Origin: Lishizhenia tianjinensis
Lineage (GTDB): Bacteria; Bacteroidota; Bacteroidia; Flavobacteriales_D; Crocinitomicaceae
DNA length: 54,669 nucleotides
Direction: 5' to 3'
NCBI GenBank assembly: GCA_945902115.1
Contig: CAMDLY010000012.1
Location: 1 to 54,669 of the forward strand
Part shown: piece after piece, positions 39,110-47,684 of the stretch
How the letters are laid out: every line of letters starts with the position of its first letter
How positions within the stretch are numbered: position 1 is the first letter of the stretch
Made by a program: the position numbers and the translations under genes
The notes under the pieces: generated by a model
Told to the model about the DNA's origin: nothing
Seen by the model: the letters and a program-made list of their open reading frames with translations, nothing else
The model's database searches: none

Positions 39110-40345
39110 ATGAAATACCATTTATTCTTTTTTCTTTATTTTATGAATTTCGCCCTTTGGTCCCAGGGAGAGCTGAATAAATCAAGAAATATATCCGAGA
39201 TAGAAAATAGCAAATCTCCTTCTTCCAATAGCATGCATTATAATTCAATTAATAATACAGCCACTCCTTCTGAAGTAGAATTTGATAATACTAACCAATT
39301 AGAGGACTCCCTACAGATTAATCAAGAAAGTTCGCGAGCGAAACGCAATCAGGAGAAAAAAGAATTAAAAGACCAAGCATCAGCGACGCAGGCTGCACAA
39401 ATAAAATCTACGCATGCTACTTTTAACTCCGTTCAGAAAAAGGCAAAAAATCAATCAACGCAACGCAGTCCTAATGAGGATCAGCAAATTCAGTTAGATC
39501 AGCTGTCTCGACAATTGATGTCAATAGATTCAACTTCCTTTGAAGCTAAATTAAGTTTTTACGAAGCTGGGAACTACGATACAAAAAGAGCTAGTTTCTT
39601 GAAAGAGGCGGAAAAGGTTTTGCCAAAACATCCTGATGTGCTCAAGTACAATGTGGCGAATTCTCTTATTGAACAAGATACAATGAAGTCGATTGCGTAC
39701 CTGAATAATCTTGTATCTCAAGAAATATTAACGCCAGAAATACAATCTTATGGTGAGGACATGCTTCAATCCGCTTGTGGGAATACTACTCTGGTGACAC
39801 ACGGTTTTATAGATACTTATGGTGCTACCTTTAAACAACTGAATGCTGGTTCATCTTGCGAAGGACATAATTTAACCATTGTTTCATTGGATTTTCTTCA
39901 AAGCAAAGAGTACCGTCAAGTTCTTCATCAAAAAGGGTATGAATTACCGCTTAGCGAAAAAATAGATATTGCTTATTTAAAAGATTTTTGTGAGAAAAAT
40001 GAAGGGAAAAACATCGCACTAAGCATGACAATACCAAGACCTTATCTGGAACCTTTAGTTCCAAAACTTTTTCCAATCGGTATTGTATTTGAGTACCGAA
40101 GTAAGGCAGAAAGTTCTTTTGAAGAGGTGGAGATATGTTGGAATCAAAAACTCAATAAAAAAAATATACGCGGATATAATTCACCAACTAGTAATTCATT
40201 ATCATCTAATTATCTCCCTTCCATGATTTTATTGATGAATTATTACAGGGATACCGGACAGGCCAAGAAGGAAAAAGAAATGGAACTTGAAATTCAATTC
40301 GTAAAACAAAAGGCGGGCTTGTCGCAAAAGAAAAAAGGAAATTAG
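39110..40345 (+). CDS. secreted protein of unknown function, first gene of an ECF sigma cassette
   Basis: 411 residues with a signal peptide (MKYHLFFFLYFMNFALWSQG). Residues about 20-150 are disordered and polar (many S, N, Q, K). The folded C-terminal part (about 160-390) begins with helices and contains TTLVTHGFIDTYGATFKQL, then LTIVSLDFLQS. This local pattern resembles the soluble tails of DUF2723-type membrane proteins (a GDxDTYPLWxxQ-like motif), but with key residues changed, so I would not assign the family. Its TAG stop shares one base with the GTG start of the sigma factor. Confidence 0.65.
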   Translation: MKYHLFFFLYFMNFALWSQGELNKSRNISEIENSKSPSSNSMHYNSINNTATPSEVEFDNTNQLEDSLQINQESSRAKRNQEKKELKDQASATQAAQIKSTHATFNSVQKKAKNQSTQRSPNEDQQIQLDQLSRQLMSIDSTSFEAKLSFYEAGNYDTKRASFLKEAEKVLPKHPDVLKYNVANSLIEQDTMKSIAYLNNLVSQEILTPEIQSYGEDMLQSACGNTTLVTHGFIDTYGATFKQLNAGSSCEGHNLTIVSLDFLQSKEYRQVLHQKGYELPLSEKIDIAYLKDFCEKNEGKNIALSMTIPRPYLEPLVPKLFPIGIVFEYRSKAESSFEEVEICWNQKLNKKNIRGYNSPTSNSLSSNYLPSMILLMNYYRDTGQAKKEKEMELEIQFVKQKAGLSQKKKGN

Positions 40346-40932
40346 TGAGGCTATTCCAACGGAAATATAAAGATTGGACTGATGAAGCTTTGATGGGAGC
40401 TTTACAGAAAGGAGACAAGCGTTCTTTTGACGAGTTGTACGCGAGATATGCTGGAATTTTAAAAGGTTATTTTGAGAAAATGTTGTGGCGTGATTCACTG
40501 AAAGCTGAAGACTTAGTTCATGATCTATTTGCCAAAATCATTCGTAATCCCGAGTATTTTGATGTACAAAGATCATTCAGGACCTGGTTATTTTCAGTTG
40601 CTGGAAACATGTGTAAAAATGAATATAAAAAAGCAGAAGTAAGAAAAAATATGTCTTCAGGATTAGATGATAAATATAACATTGCCGGAATCCACAATGT
40701 GGTTAACGAAGTTCAAGATAAACAATTCAAAGAAGCATTTGATGTGAGTTTGGCGTGTCTCGATGATAAACACAAGGAGGTCTTTGTTCTCCGACATTTT
40801 GATGGTCTCTCCATGAAAGAGATTGGAGAGGTTATGAGTATTAATGAAGGCACCGTGAAGTCCAGACTTTTTTATGCCACAAAACAACTTGCTGAACAAT
40901 TAAAAGTTTTTAATCCCGCGCTAACAATTTGA
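40345..40932 (+). CDS. ECF-type RNA polymerase sigma factor
   Basis: 195 residues. Region 2 is DKRSFDELYARYAGILKGYF, with AEDLVHDLFAKIIRN and RTWLFSVAGNMCKNEYKK; region 4 is LDDKHKEVFVLRHFDGLSMKEIGEVM, then NEGTVKSRLFYATKQLAEQL. No region 1 or 3, so it is an extracytoplasmic-function sigma-70 factor. The start is GTG at 40345, sharing a base with the upstream TAG; the next ATG would cut into region 2. Likely controlled by the membrane protein encoded three bases downstream. Its target promoter is unknown. Confidence 0.92.
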   Translation: MRLFQRKYKDWTDEALMGALQKGDKRSFDELYARYAGILKGYFEKMLWRDSLKAEDLVHDLFAKIIRNPEYFDVQRSFRTWLFSVAGNMCKNEYKKAEVRKNMSSGLDDKYNIAGIHNVVNEVQDKQFKEAFDVSLACLDDKHKEVFVLRHFDGLSMKEIGEVMSINEGTVKSRLFYATKQLAEQLKVFNPALTI

Positions 40933-40935
40933 TTT

Positions 40936-41610
40936 ATGGAAAAGCAACTTATAAAACTTATAAAAACTAAGACGTATTTTCAATTGAGTGTTGATGAAAA
41001 AAATGCTCTTAGTGAGTGGATTAATTCTGAGGAAGAGTTTGATTCTTTGAAATATTTGTACGAAGGGTTGTACACCATTCAAGACTCGAGTGAACCAAAA
41101 GATGATGTTAAGAAAAGTTTGGATGATTTATTTCACGAAGTATACCCTCAACCAAGTTTTATGTCTGGAATTCTTACCTTTTTATTTCCACCAGAAAAGG
41201 CAATTTGGTATAGGCCAGGGATACAATTTGGGAGTGTGCTTACCTTGGCTTTTCTCGTTTTTTTCGCGATGAAACCATCACAAGAATTTGATCAAGAAAC
41301 CAAGCAACCTCTTTCGGCGGCAGTAATTAAGAAAGAGTCAAAAAAGGAAAGTAAAAAGGAGCCAGAAGCAACAGATGAAATTGATAAATCTTTGACAAAT
41401 TCGAATAGTCGAAGTATTAAACATTCTATTGAGAATTCATCTAATTCTTACAAGCTTGATGATTTAAGTATAGCTGCAAGTACGTCCTCAGTAATTGTAC
41501 AGAGTGAGATGTCAGATGATATGTCTGACAAAAGAGTTTTGTCAAGTAGGATAATTCCATCCATCGAAAGCGATGAAAGTCTACTCGAGTATCTAAGTGC
41601 AACGTATTAA
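40936..41610 (+). CDS. one-span membrane protein, possible anti-sigma factor
   Basis: 224 residues. An N-terminal cytosolic region (1-95) with helical character (YFQLSVDEKNALSEWINSEEEFDSLKYLYEGLY) is followed by one transmembrane helix (about 98-112, SVLTLAFLVFFAM) and a disordered exterior part rich in Lys, Glu and Ser (KKESKKESKKEPEA). Topology and position directly after an ECF sigma gene are those of a membrane anti-sigma factor, although I recognise no ZAS zinc motif or FecR domain. The assignment is therefore inferred from context. Confidence 0.6.
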   Translation: MEKQLIKLIKTKTYFQLSVDEKNALSEWINSEEEFDSLKYLYEGLYTIQDSSEPKDDVKKSLDDLFHEVYPQPSFMSGILTFLFPPEKAIWYRPGIQFGSVLTLAFLVFFAMKPSQEFDQETKQPLSAAVIKKESKKESKKEPEATDEIDKSLTNSNSRSIKHSIENSSNSYKLDDLSIAASTSSVIVQSEMSDDMSDKRVLSSRIIPSIESDESLLEYLSATY

Positions 41611-41628
41611 TTAATAACCGAACTCAGG

Positions 41629-42393
41629 TTAATAACGCAAAATAAAATGCTGCTTCACTTGATCTGGTTTTTTTAGTAAAATACCCATCCTAAAAAGGTC
41701 AATACTTACGTGATATTTCTTATCGGCAACAAGCTTATTCCAAGTTTCTAGCATAGATGAACTCCAGCGGATATCATCGAGAACAACAATAGTATTTTCT
41801 GTTATCCTTGGGTTTAATTGATCGAGGTAGGTCAAGAGATACTTGCCATCATGGTGGCCATCAATAAAAAGTAAATCGATAGGACTTTCACTTTTTTGTT
41901 GGCAAAATTCCTCAAAAGTAGAATTTATAAATTCCACATTGCTCAGTTTTTTAGGGAAAGACTTTACAGTGAAAGCATGTGTATTGGAACAGCCTTCTAT
42001 ACTCTGAATTTTCGCTAAAGGATTCGAAAGTGCTAAGTGTAAAGTTCCAACCCCCAGTGAACTTCCAAATTCTACTATTTGTTTCGGGGAATAATGACTC
42101 ACCAGTGCGTAGAGTAATTTACCGAATTTTCCTCTACTACTGCTCAATGAGTACATGCTTGAAACGCGTCTTTTGTTACTCAGCAATTTTGATCCAGCAC
42201 CAAGTTCTTGAAATTCTATCTCGTCATGGCATTTTTTAAGAAAATGAGTGTAGCTCGAAATAACATTCAATTCTTGACCTTCAAAAGTGGTTTGTAGTAC
42301 ATTTTCTATGAAATCGTATACAAAAGGTGAGTGAATGCCATGTCTTCCTTTTGCTTGCCATTTATATTTTATAAATTCGTTGACTAAATTCAC
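41629..42393 (-). CDS. SAM-dependent (O-)methyltransferase
   Basis: About 254 residues from the GTG at 42393, giving an N-terminus (NLVNEFIKYKWQAKGRHGIHSPFVYDF) that matches this methyltransferase group in Bacteroidota; a TTG at 42408 would add five residues. SAM-binding motif I is IVEFGSSLGVGTLHLA, and IDLLFIDGHHDGKYLL, with the metal/active-site Asp-His-His, is typical of class I O-methyltransferases. The substrate is unknown. A near-consensus -7 box ends four bases before the GTG. It is convergent with the sigma cassette. Confidence 0.82.
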   Translation of the reverse strand: MNLVNEFIKYKWQAKGRHGIHSPFVYDFIENVLQTTFEGQELNVISSYTHFLKKCHDEIEFQELGAGSKLLSNKRRVSSMYSLSSSRGKFGKLLYALVSHYSPKQIVEFGSSLGVGTLHLALSNPLAKIQSIEGCSNTHAFTVKSFPKKLSNVEFINSTFEEFCQQKSESPIDLLFIDGHHDGKYLLTYLDQLNPRITENTIVVLDDIRWSSSMLETWNKLVADKKYHVSIDLFRMGILLKKPDQVKQHFILRY

Positions 42394-42397
42394 AGTA

Positions 42398-42405
42398 CAA
42401 ATAAA
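42398..42405 (-). promoter_or_regulatory. possible -7 box of the O-methyltransferase-like gene
   Basis: Minus-strand TTTATTTG has one mismatch to TAnnTTTG and ends four bases before the GTG start, another leaderless-type arrangement. Confidence 0.35.
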
Positions 42406-42431
42406 CAAAAAAGCAACTAACTGAGTGGAAT

Positions 42432-43817
42432 ATGACTGAGGAACAGCGAGAAATTTCTATTCAACGCGCAAAAATCTTAAAAGGGAATCCTATTTTATCG
42501 CTAGTTCGGCCATGTAAAATTGGCGATGGTATAGTTGTTCTTTCAGAAATTGAGAAGTCAGATTTTCAGCACCTCTTCCAGTCTGCTGATAAGTCTTGTG
42601 CTCTTTTTGTTCCTGCCTCGGGATCGGGATCTCGAATGTTCGATTTCCTGCATGATTATTTACATAAACCAAGTGAAGAAACAAGAAGTCAAGTAGAAAA
42701 ATTTTTAGCAAATGCCAATCGTTTTGCTTTTTTTAACCAGCTTCCAAAAGATATTCAGCAGAAGGTACTTGATTTAACAATCGATATTTCAGCATTTGTC
42801 TCTTTTTTATTGGAAAAAAATGGAATGAATTTCGGAACTCTTCCCAAGGGGCTGATTCCTTTTCATCAAATGGAGAATTTTACCCTAAATCCAATACAAG
42901 AACAGATACTTCAAGGGAAGAATATTCAAGAGGCAATGCATTTCCATTTTACTATTCAATCCAATTTTGAAGATCAAATTCTTGAATCAGTGAAGCAACT
43001 AGAGGCAATCGATAGCAAGCAAGTAGAAATAACATTTTCAGTTCAAGATGAATCAAGCGATTCTTACGTATTTGACGAGCATAAGGAAGTTATAATACAA
43101 AATAACGGGGTGTATTTGCGTCGACCTTCAGGTCATGGTGCACTGCTCAATAATTTACAGAAACTCAATACTGATTTAGTTTTTGTAAAAAATATCGATA
43201 ACATTCAAACTTTTCAAAAGTCGCAAAAGAGCGTAGACACATTCAAAACCCTTGCAGGTCTTCTAGTGTTCTTAAAAAAAGAATTAAAAGAGGCCGTTCA
43301 CCGAGAGGATATTTCTAGAATTCAATCAATCTCAGACAGGTATTTTCTTTTTTCTGATGAAGAAATCGAGGCTTATGGAAAGGATTTACAAGCATTGTCG
43401 AAACGGCCTATACGTATTTGCGGAATGGTTAAAAACGAAGGTCAACCCGGGGGAGGACCTTACTTTGTAGATGCAGACGGTATTCCTAAGAAACAAATTG
43501 TGGAGAAAGCACAAATTTCATTGGAGAACCACCATCAGCAACTCATGTTGAGAAGTTCTCATTTCAATCCAGTATTTATGGTTCTTGATTTTCATGATAT
43601 GGAAGGAAATAAATTTGATTTGCAACAATATAGAAATGATGAGCAGTACTTTTTAGTGGAAAAATCTCAAAAAGGTAAATCAGTAAAATTCATCGAGCAA
43701 CCTGGCCTTTGGAATGGTTCTATGGAAAATTGGATAAGTGTATTTGTAGAAATTCCTGAGGATACATTTAGTCCTGTGAAGACAGTTTTAGATTTATTGG
43801 ATGCTGCACACAGATAG
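42432..43817 (+). CDS. DUF4301 family protein
   Basis: 461 residues. The N-terminal third carries LFVPASGSGSRMFDFLHDYL, a nucleotidyltransferase-like glycine loop, and the middle and end contain LPKGLIPFHQ, RRPSGHGALLNNL, VFVKNIDNI, CGMVKNEGQPGGGPYF and FIEQPGLWNGSM, the conserved segments of DUF4301, a Bacteroidota family. It probably is a nucleotide-sugar-type transferase by fold, but no activity has been assigned that I know of. It is divergent to the methyltransferase gene and is probably co-transcribed with the following gene (29-base gap). Confidence 0.85.
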   Translation: MTEEQREISIQRAKILKGNPILSLVRPCKIGDGIVVLSEIEKSDFQHLFQSADKSCALFVPASGSGSRMFDFLHDYLHKPSEETRSQVEKFLANANRFAFFNQLPKDIQQKVLDLTIDISAFVSFLLEKNGMNFGTLPKGLIPFHQMENFTLNPIQEQILQGKNIQEAMHFHFTIQSNFEDQILESVKQLEAIDSKQVEITFSVQDESSDSYVFDEHKEVIIQNNGVYLRRPSGHGALLNNLQKLNTDLVFVKNIDNIQTFQKSQKSVDTFKTLAGLLVFLKKELKEAVHREDISRIQSISDRYFLFSDEEIEAYGKDLQALSKRPIRICGMVKNEGQPGGGPYFVDADGIPKKQIVEKAQISLENHHQQLMLRSSHFNPVFMVLDFHDMEGNKFDLQQYRNDEQYFLVEKSQKGKSVKFIEQPGLWNGSMENWISVFVEIPEDTFSPVKTVLDLLDAAHR

Positions 43818-43846
43818 CGGAATGATTGTTGAAACGTGTTGTTACA

Positions 43847-44746
43847 ATGCGTATTTTAATCATCATTCTTTTCAGTTCTTTTCACTCCTTCTCACAATGG
43901 AATGTAGATAGCCCAATTTCTACCCAATTAGGAATTGTTTTTGATTTCGGCTCGCATAAAAATGAGCTAGGGCTTGAGTTAAAGTCTTCTTATGTTTGGG
44001 GGATTTCTCAATGGCAGGCGGGAAGCCGTCTAACTTTTTCATTTAATTCATATGGAAACCGCAAACATTTTTGGGAATCAAGAATTTATGTTTCTACCTC
44101 AATATTGGGGGGTAAAAGGGTGACTCCGGAACAGGTGGATCCTATTATGAATACCTTAAGTAATAATTCTCAGTTTCGAAATGCCGTTGGTTTTTCTTAC
44201 TTATGGTATTTGGATACGGAAGGAACCTCGCAACGGTCGGGGGCTTTTGGATTGACTGTGGATAACTGGTCTATATATGTAGAGAATGATGTCTTCGGTG
44301 GACAATCCGAGGACCGGTATCGAACAGCCCATATCATAACAACATATAGAAAATTACTAAATAGGTATTTTATGGGCTTGAATATCTGGACAGGAGAAAC
44401 CAGGGGAACACCTTGGATAAAAGATAGACCAACTTATTGTAAGCATGGCTTCAAGGATTTATCGAAATTGCCATATGGCAAAACAAGTTCTGGTATTTTA
44501 TATGGAGGATTACAATATGAAAAAGGTTACATACCTATACTCATGAAATTCGGAATAGACAGCGAGGAAATTCGGCATGTATTTCAAAATAGACTCACAC
44601 ATGATTTGTGTTGGCTTCCTGCATGGGCTCCCCACAATACGCCTCATTATCCTAGGTTAGATAAAAATGGATCACCCGTTTTTTCGTCTAAAGACCGAAG
44701 AAAAGATTTACTCTTTTTACAATTATCAAGCGGAAATCTTTGGTAA
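43847..44746 (+). CDS. secreted beta-rich protein resembling Ntox23-type proteins
   Basis: 299 residues from the ATG at 43847 (signal peptide MRILIIILFSSFHSFSQ); a TTG at 43826 adds seven residues before the signal and is unlikely. The mature part has strands of alternating hydrophobic residues (GIVFDFGSHKNELGLEL, WQAGSRLTFSFNSYG), as in an outer-membrane barrel. The segment VENDVFGGQSEDRYRTAHI, then GLNIWTGETRG, resembles the core of proteins annotated in Flavobacteriia as polymorphic toxin type 23 (Ntox23). I recall this pattern rather than having checked it. No immunity-type neighbour is visible, and DUF4301 is the likely operon partner. Confidence 0.55.
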   Translation: MRILIIILFSSFHSFSQWNVDSPISTQLGIVFDFGSHKNELGLELKSSYVWGISQWQAGSRLTFSFNSYGNRKHFWESRIYVSTSILGGKRVTPEQVDPIMNTLSNNSQFRNAVGFSYLWYLDTEGTSQRSGAFGLTVDNWSIYVENDVFGGQSEDRYRTAHIITTYRKLLNRYFMGLNIWTGETRGTPWIKDRPTYCKHGFKDLSKLPYGKTSSGILYGGLQYEKGYIPILMKFGIDSEEIRHVFQNRLTHDLCWLPAWAPHNTPHYPRLDKNGSPVFSSKDRRKDLLFLQLSSGNLW

Positions 44747-44765
44747 AAACTGGCATTTAAATACG

Positions 44766-44773
44766 TAATTTTG
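44766..44773 (+). promoter_or_regulatory. -7 promoter box of the Nfu-type gene
   Basis: TAATTTTG, a perfect TAnnTTTG, 14 bases before the ATG at 44788. Confidence 0.6.
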
Positions 44774-44787
44774 TAAAAAATATTACC

Positions 44788-45381
44788 ATGAATTTACCTG
44801 TCACAGTATATACAGAAATAACACCGAATCCCACTACAATGAAATTTGTGGCAAACAAGTATTTGCTTATTACTGGAGACTCCGTAGAGTTCTCATCTAC
44901 AGCCGAAGCAAAAGGATATTCACCGTTTGCTGAGGAACTGTTCAAATTTCCATTTGTTCAGAATGTTTTCATTGCCGCGAACTTTGTAACCATCAAGAAA
45001 ACAGATAACGTTCCTTGGGATTTTATCACAATGGAATTAAGAGAGTTTATAAAAACATGGATTTCTGATGGAAAGGATTTAATCATTCAAATGCCAATTC
45101 CTAAAGAAAAATCAGAGGCAACACATTCAAAAAAGATATTTAGCTCTACGGAATTAGATGATCCTATTCGCAGCTTACTCGATGAGTATGTCAGACCTGC
45201 CGTGGAAAATGACGGAGGAGCAATTGATTATGTTGGTTTTGAAAATGGTACGGTTACACTTTTATTAAAAGGTTCGTGTGCAGGTTGTCCTTCTTCTACC
45301 GCAACATTAAAGGGAGGAATAGAGAATTTACTCAAACAACATCTGCCTGAGGTAAAGGAAGTGGTCGCATTCAATGAATAA
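44788..45381 (+). CDS. NifU/Nfu-type Fe-S cluster scaffold protein
   Basis: 197 residues. The N-terminal Nfu_N domain is marked by EITPNPTTMKFVANKYLL and the C-terminal NifU domain by LDEYVRPAVENDGGAIDYVGFENGTV and GSCAGCPSSTATLKGGIENLL, whose CxxC binds a [4Fe-4S] cluster. It is a carrier that delivers clusters to enzymes such as aconitase, encoded 7 kb upstream. It has its own promoter. Confidence 0.93.
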   Translation: MNLPVTVYTEITPNPTTMKFVANKYLLITGDSVEFSSTAEAKGYSPFAEELFKFPFVQNVFIAANFVTIKKTDNVPWDFITMELREFIKTWISDGKDLIIQMPIPKEKSEATHSKKIFSSTELDDPIRSLLDEYVRPAVENDGGAIDYVGFENGTVTLLLKGSCAGCPSSTATLKGGIENLLKQHLPEVKEVVAFNE

Positions 45382-45400
45382 ACATTAATATTTTCTATTA

Positions 45401-45420
45401 TTTCCTTTATTTTAAGGAAA
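45401..45420. other. inverted repeat between nfu and recQ
   Basis: TTTCCTT and AAGGAAA form a perfect 7-bp stem with a 6-base AT-rich loop, 20 bases after the nfu stop. There is no T-run behind it, so termination is uncertain. It lies just before a possible -7 box of recQ (TAAATTTA, 45428-45435). Confidence 0.35.
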
Positions 45421-45473
45421 TGTTTCGTAAATTTAAATAAGCAATTGATTCGTTTTTATTGTTTTTGAATTTA

Positions 45474-47684
45474 ATGGAACCAGCAATTTTGCAAGCATCA
45501 TCAGATACACTAGACTTAAAGTCTGCGTTGAGAACTTATTTTGGTTTTGATCATTTTCGCGGTGAACAAGAGAAGATCATTCTTAACGTATTGTCTGGAA
45601 AAAATACTTTTGTTATCATGCCTACCGGGGGTGGTAAATCGATGTGCTACCAATTGCCATCACTGCTTATGTCTGGAACCTCGATAATTGTTTCTCCGCT
45701 AATCGCATTAATGAAGAATCAGGTTGATGCAATTCGAAATGTAAGTGATGACGAGTCAGTTGCACACTTCCTTAATTCATCATTATCAAAATCTGAGGTC
45801 ACCAAAGTTAAAAACGATATTCAAGCGGGAAAAACCAAAATGTTGTTTGTTGCTCCCGAATCATTAACCAAGCAGGATTATATAGATTTTTTGACATCTG
45901 TTGAAATTTCTTTTTTTGCGATAGACGAAGCACATTGCATATCTGAATGGGGTCACGATTTCAGACCAGAATATCGAAGGCTTAGAGAAATTTTTGAAAA
46001 AATATCAAATGTTCCAATTATAGCACTTACTGCTACTGCTACACCAAAGGTGCAGCACGATATTCAAAAAAACTTGAATATGTTGGACGCCACAACTTTT
46101 TTATCCTCCTTTAATCGCGATAATTTATACTATGAAATAAGACCAAAGCGGGAAGTTGAAAAGCAAATTATCAAATACATACGTAGTAGGGCAGGGGAAA
46201 GTGGAATAATTTATTGTCTAAGTAGGAAGAAAGTTGAGGAAATTGCTGAATTATTGCAAGTAAATGGAATAAATGCCTTGCCTTATCATGCGGGCTTGGA
46301 CCCAACTTCTAGAGCGAGGCATCAAGATATGTTCCTTATGGAGGAGACGGATATAATCGTTGCGACTATTGCTTTTGGAATGGGAATAGACAAGCCAGAT
46401 GTCAGGTTTGTTATCCATCACGATATTCCAAAATCTATCGAGAGTTATTATCAAGAAACGGGACGAGCAGGAAGAGATGGTGGAGTAGGTGAATGTATTG
46501 CCTTTTACAGCTATAAGGATGTTGAAAAACTCGAAAAGTTTTTGCAAGGCAAGTCATTAACAGAGTTTGAAATTGGAAAGCAATTGTTGCACGAAATTGT
46601 TTCCTATGCCGAGACTTCCGTGTGTAGAAGAAAATTTATTTTGCATTATTTTGGGGAAACCTTTGATGAGAAGAAATGCTCAGAACAATGTGATAATTGT
46701 CGAAATCCTAAAGAAAGGAAAGATGGAAGAGAATACGTCCTTTTATTGTTGGAAGCTATCAGATCATTGGATGAGACACAAAAGGCGAAGCACTACTGCG
46801 CGTTTTTAGCGGGAAATATAACTGCAGACATAAAATCCTATGAACACGAGAAACTACCATCTTTTGGTATAGGAAAAGATAAGGACGAACATTTTTGGAA
46901 TGCTGTTATTCGTCAAGTAACACTTGGTGGATTGACAGCAAAAGATGTTGATACCTTTGGCGTGTTGAAATTAACCGAAAAAGGTAAAAATTTCATCGAG
47001 AAACCCGAGGAGTTTATGCTGATTAAACAGCACGACTACTCTGGAGACGATGACGAAGAAGGCCTAATCCAGGTTTCAGGAAAAGGAGGAGCATTTGATG
47101 AGAAGTTATATGATTTGTTGATAGACCTTCGAAAGTCTTTAGCAAAAGAAAAGAATATTCCTCCCTTTGTAGTTTTTCAAGAACCTTCCTTGCGGGATAT
47201 GTGTCTTCAATATCCAATTACTATGGATGAATTAACCAATATCCAAGGGGTAGGGATCGGAAAGGCTCAACGCTATGGAGAACCTTTTTTGGCATTAATT
47301 GCCGATTACGTCGAAGAAAATGATATTGAACGTCCTCAGGACATGGTTGTTAAATCCTTGGTCAATAAATCTATGTTAAAGGTACAGTTGATTCAAAACA
47401 TAGATAGGAAACTACCACTTGAGGACATAGCAACTTCTCAAGGTAAGTCATTTCAAGAGCTTCTCGACGAAATCGAATCGGTAGTAAATTCAGGAACTCG
47501 AGTGAATATTAATTATTACATTAATACAATACTTGATAATGACAATCAAGAAGAGCTTTACGATTATTTCAGTGCAGCTGAGTCTGACGACATAATTGAT
47601 GCATATCATGAATTTGATGGTCTTTATTCAGAGGAAGAATTAAGACTTATAAGAATTAAGTTCATGAGTGAAATGGCTAACTAA
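45474..47684 (+). CDS. recQ: ATP-dependent DNA helicase RecQ
   Basis: 736 residues from the ATG at 45474; a TTG at 45459 would add five residues. Helicase motifs are complete: motif 0 [10 protein letters not shown], Walker [19 protein letters not shown] box [30 protein letters not shown], and [10 protein letters not shown] (motif VI). The RQC part has the zinc cysteines (CRRKF, then CSEQCDNC), and an HRDC domain lies near 545-625 ([31 protein letters not shown]). It unwinds DNA 3'-5' in recombination and repair. Its TAA shares CTAA with the convergent gene's stop. Confidence 0.96.
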   Translation: MEPAILQASSDTLDLKSALRTYFGFDHFRGEQEKIILNVLSGKNTFVIMPTGGGKSMCYQLPSLLMSGTSIIVSPLIALMKNQVDAIRNVSDDESVAHFLNSSLSKSEVTKVKNDIQAGKTKMLFVAPESLTKQDYIDFLTSVEISFFAIDEAHCISEWGHDFRPEYRRLREIFEKISNVPIIALTATATPKVQHDIQKNLNMLDATTFLSSFNRDNLYYEIRPKREVEKQIIKYIRSRAGESGIIYCLSRKKVEEIAELLQVNGINALPYHAGLDPTSRARHQDMFLMEETDIIVATIAFGMGIDKPDVRFVIHHDIPKSIESYYQETGRAGRDGGVGECIAFYSYKDVEKLEKFLQGKSLTEFEIGKQLLHEIVSYAETSVCRRKFILHYFGETFDEKKCSEQCDNCRNPKERKDGREYVLLLLEAIRSLDETQKAKHYCAFLAGNITADIKSYEHEKLPSFGIGKDKDEHFWNAVIRQVTLGGLTAKDVDTFGVLKLTEKGKNFIEKPEEFMLIKQHDYSGDDDEEGLIQVSGKGGAFDEKLYDLLIDLRKSLAKEKNIPPFVVFQEPSLRDMCLQYPITMDELTNIQGVGIGKAQRYGEPFLALIADYVEENDIERPQDMVVKSLVNKSMLKVQLIQNIDRKLPLEDIATSQGKSFQELLDEIESVVNSGTRVNINYYINTILDNDNQEELYDYFSAAESDDIIDAYHEFDGLYSEEELRLIRIKFMSEMAN

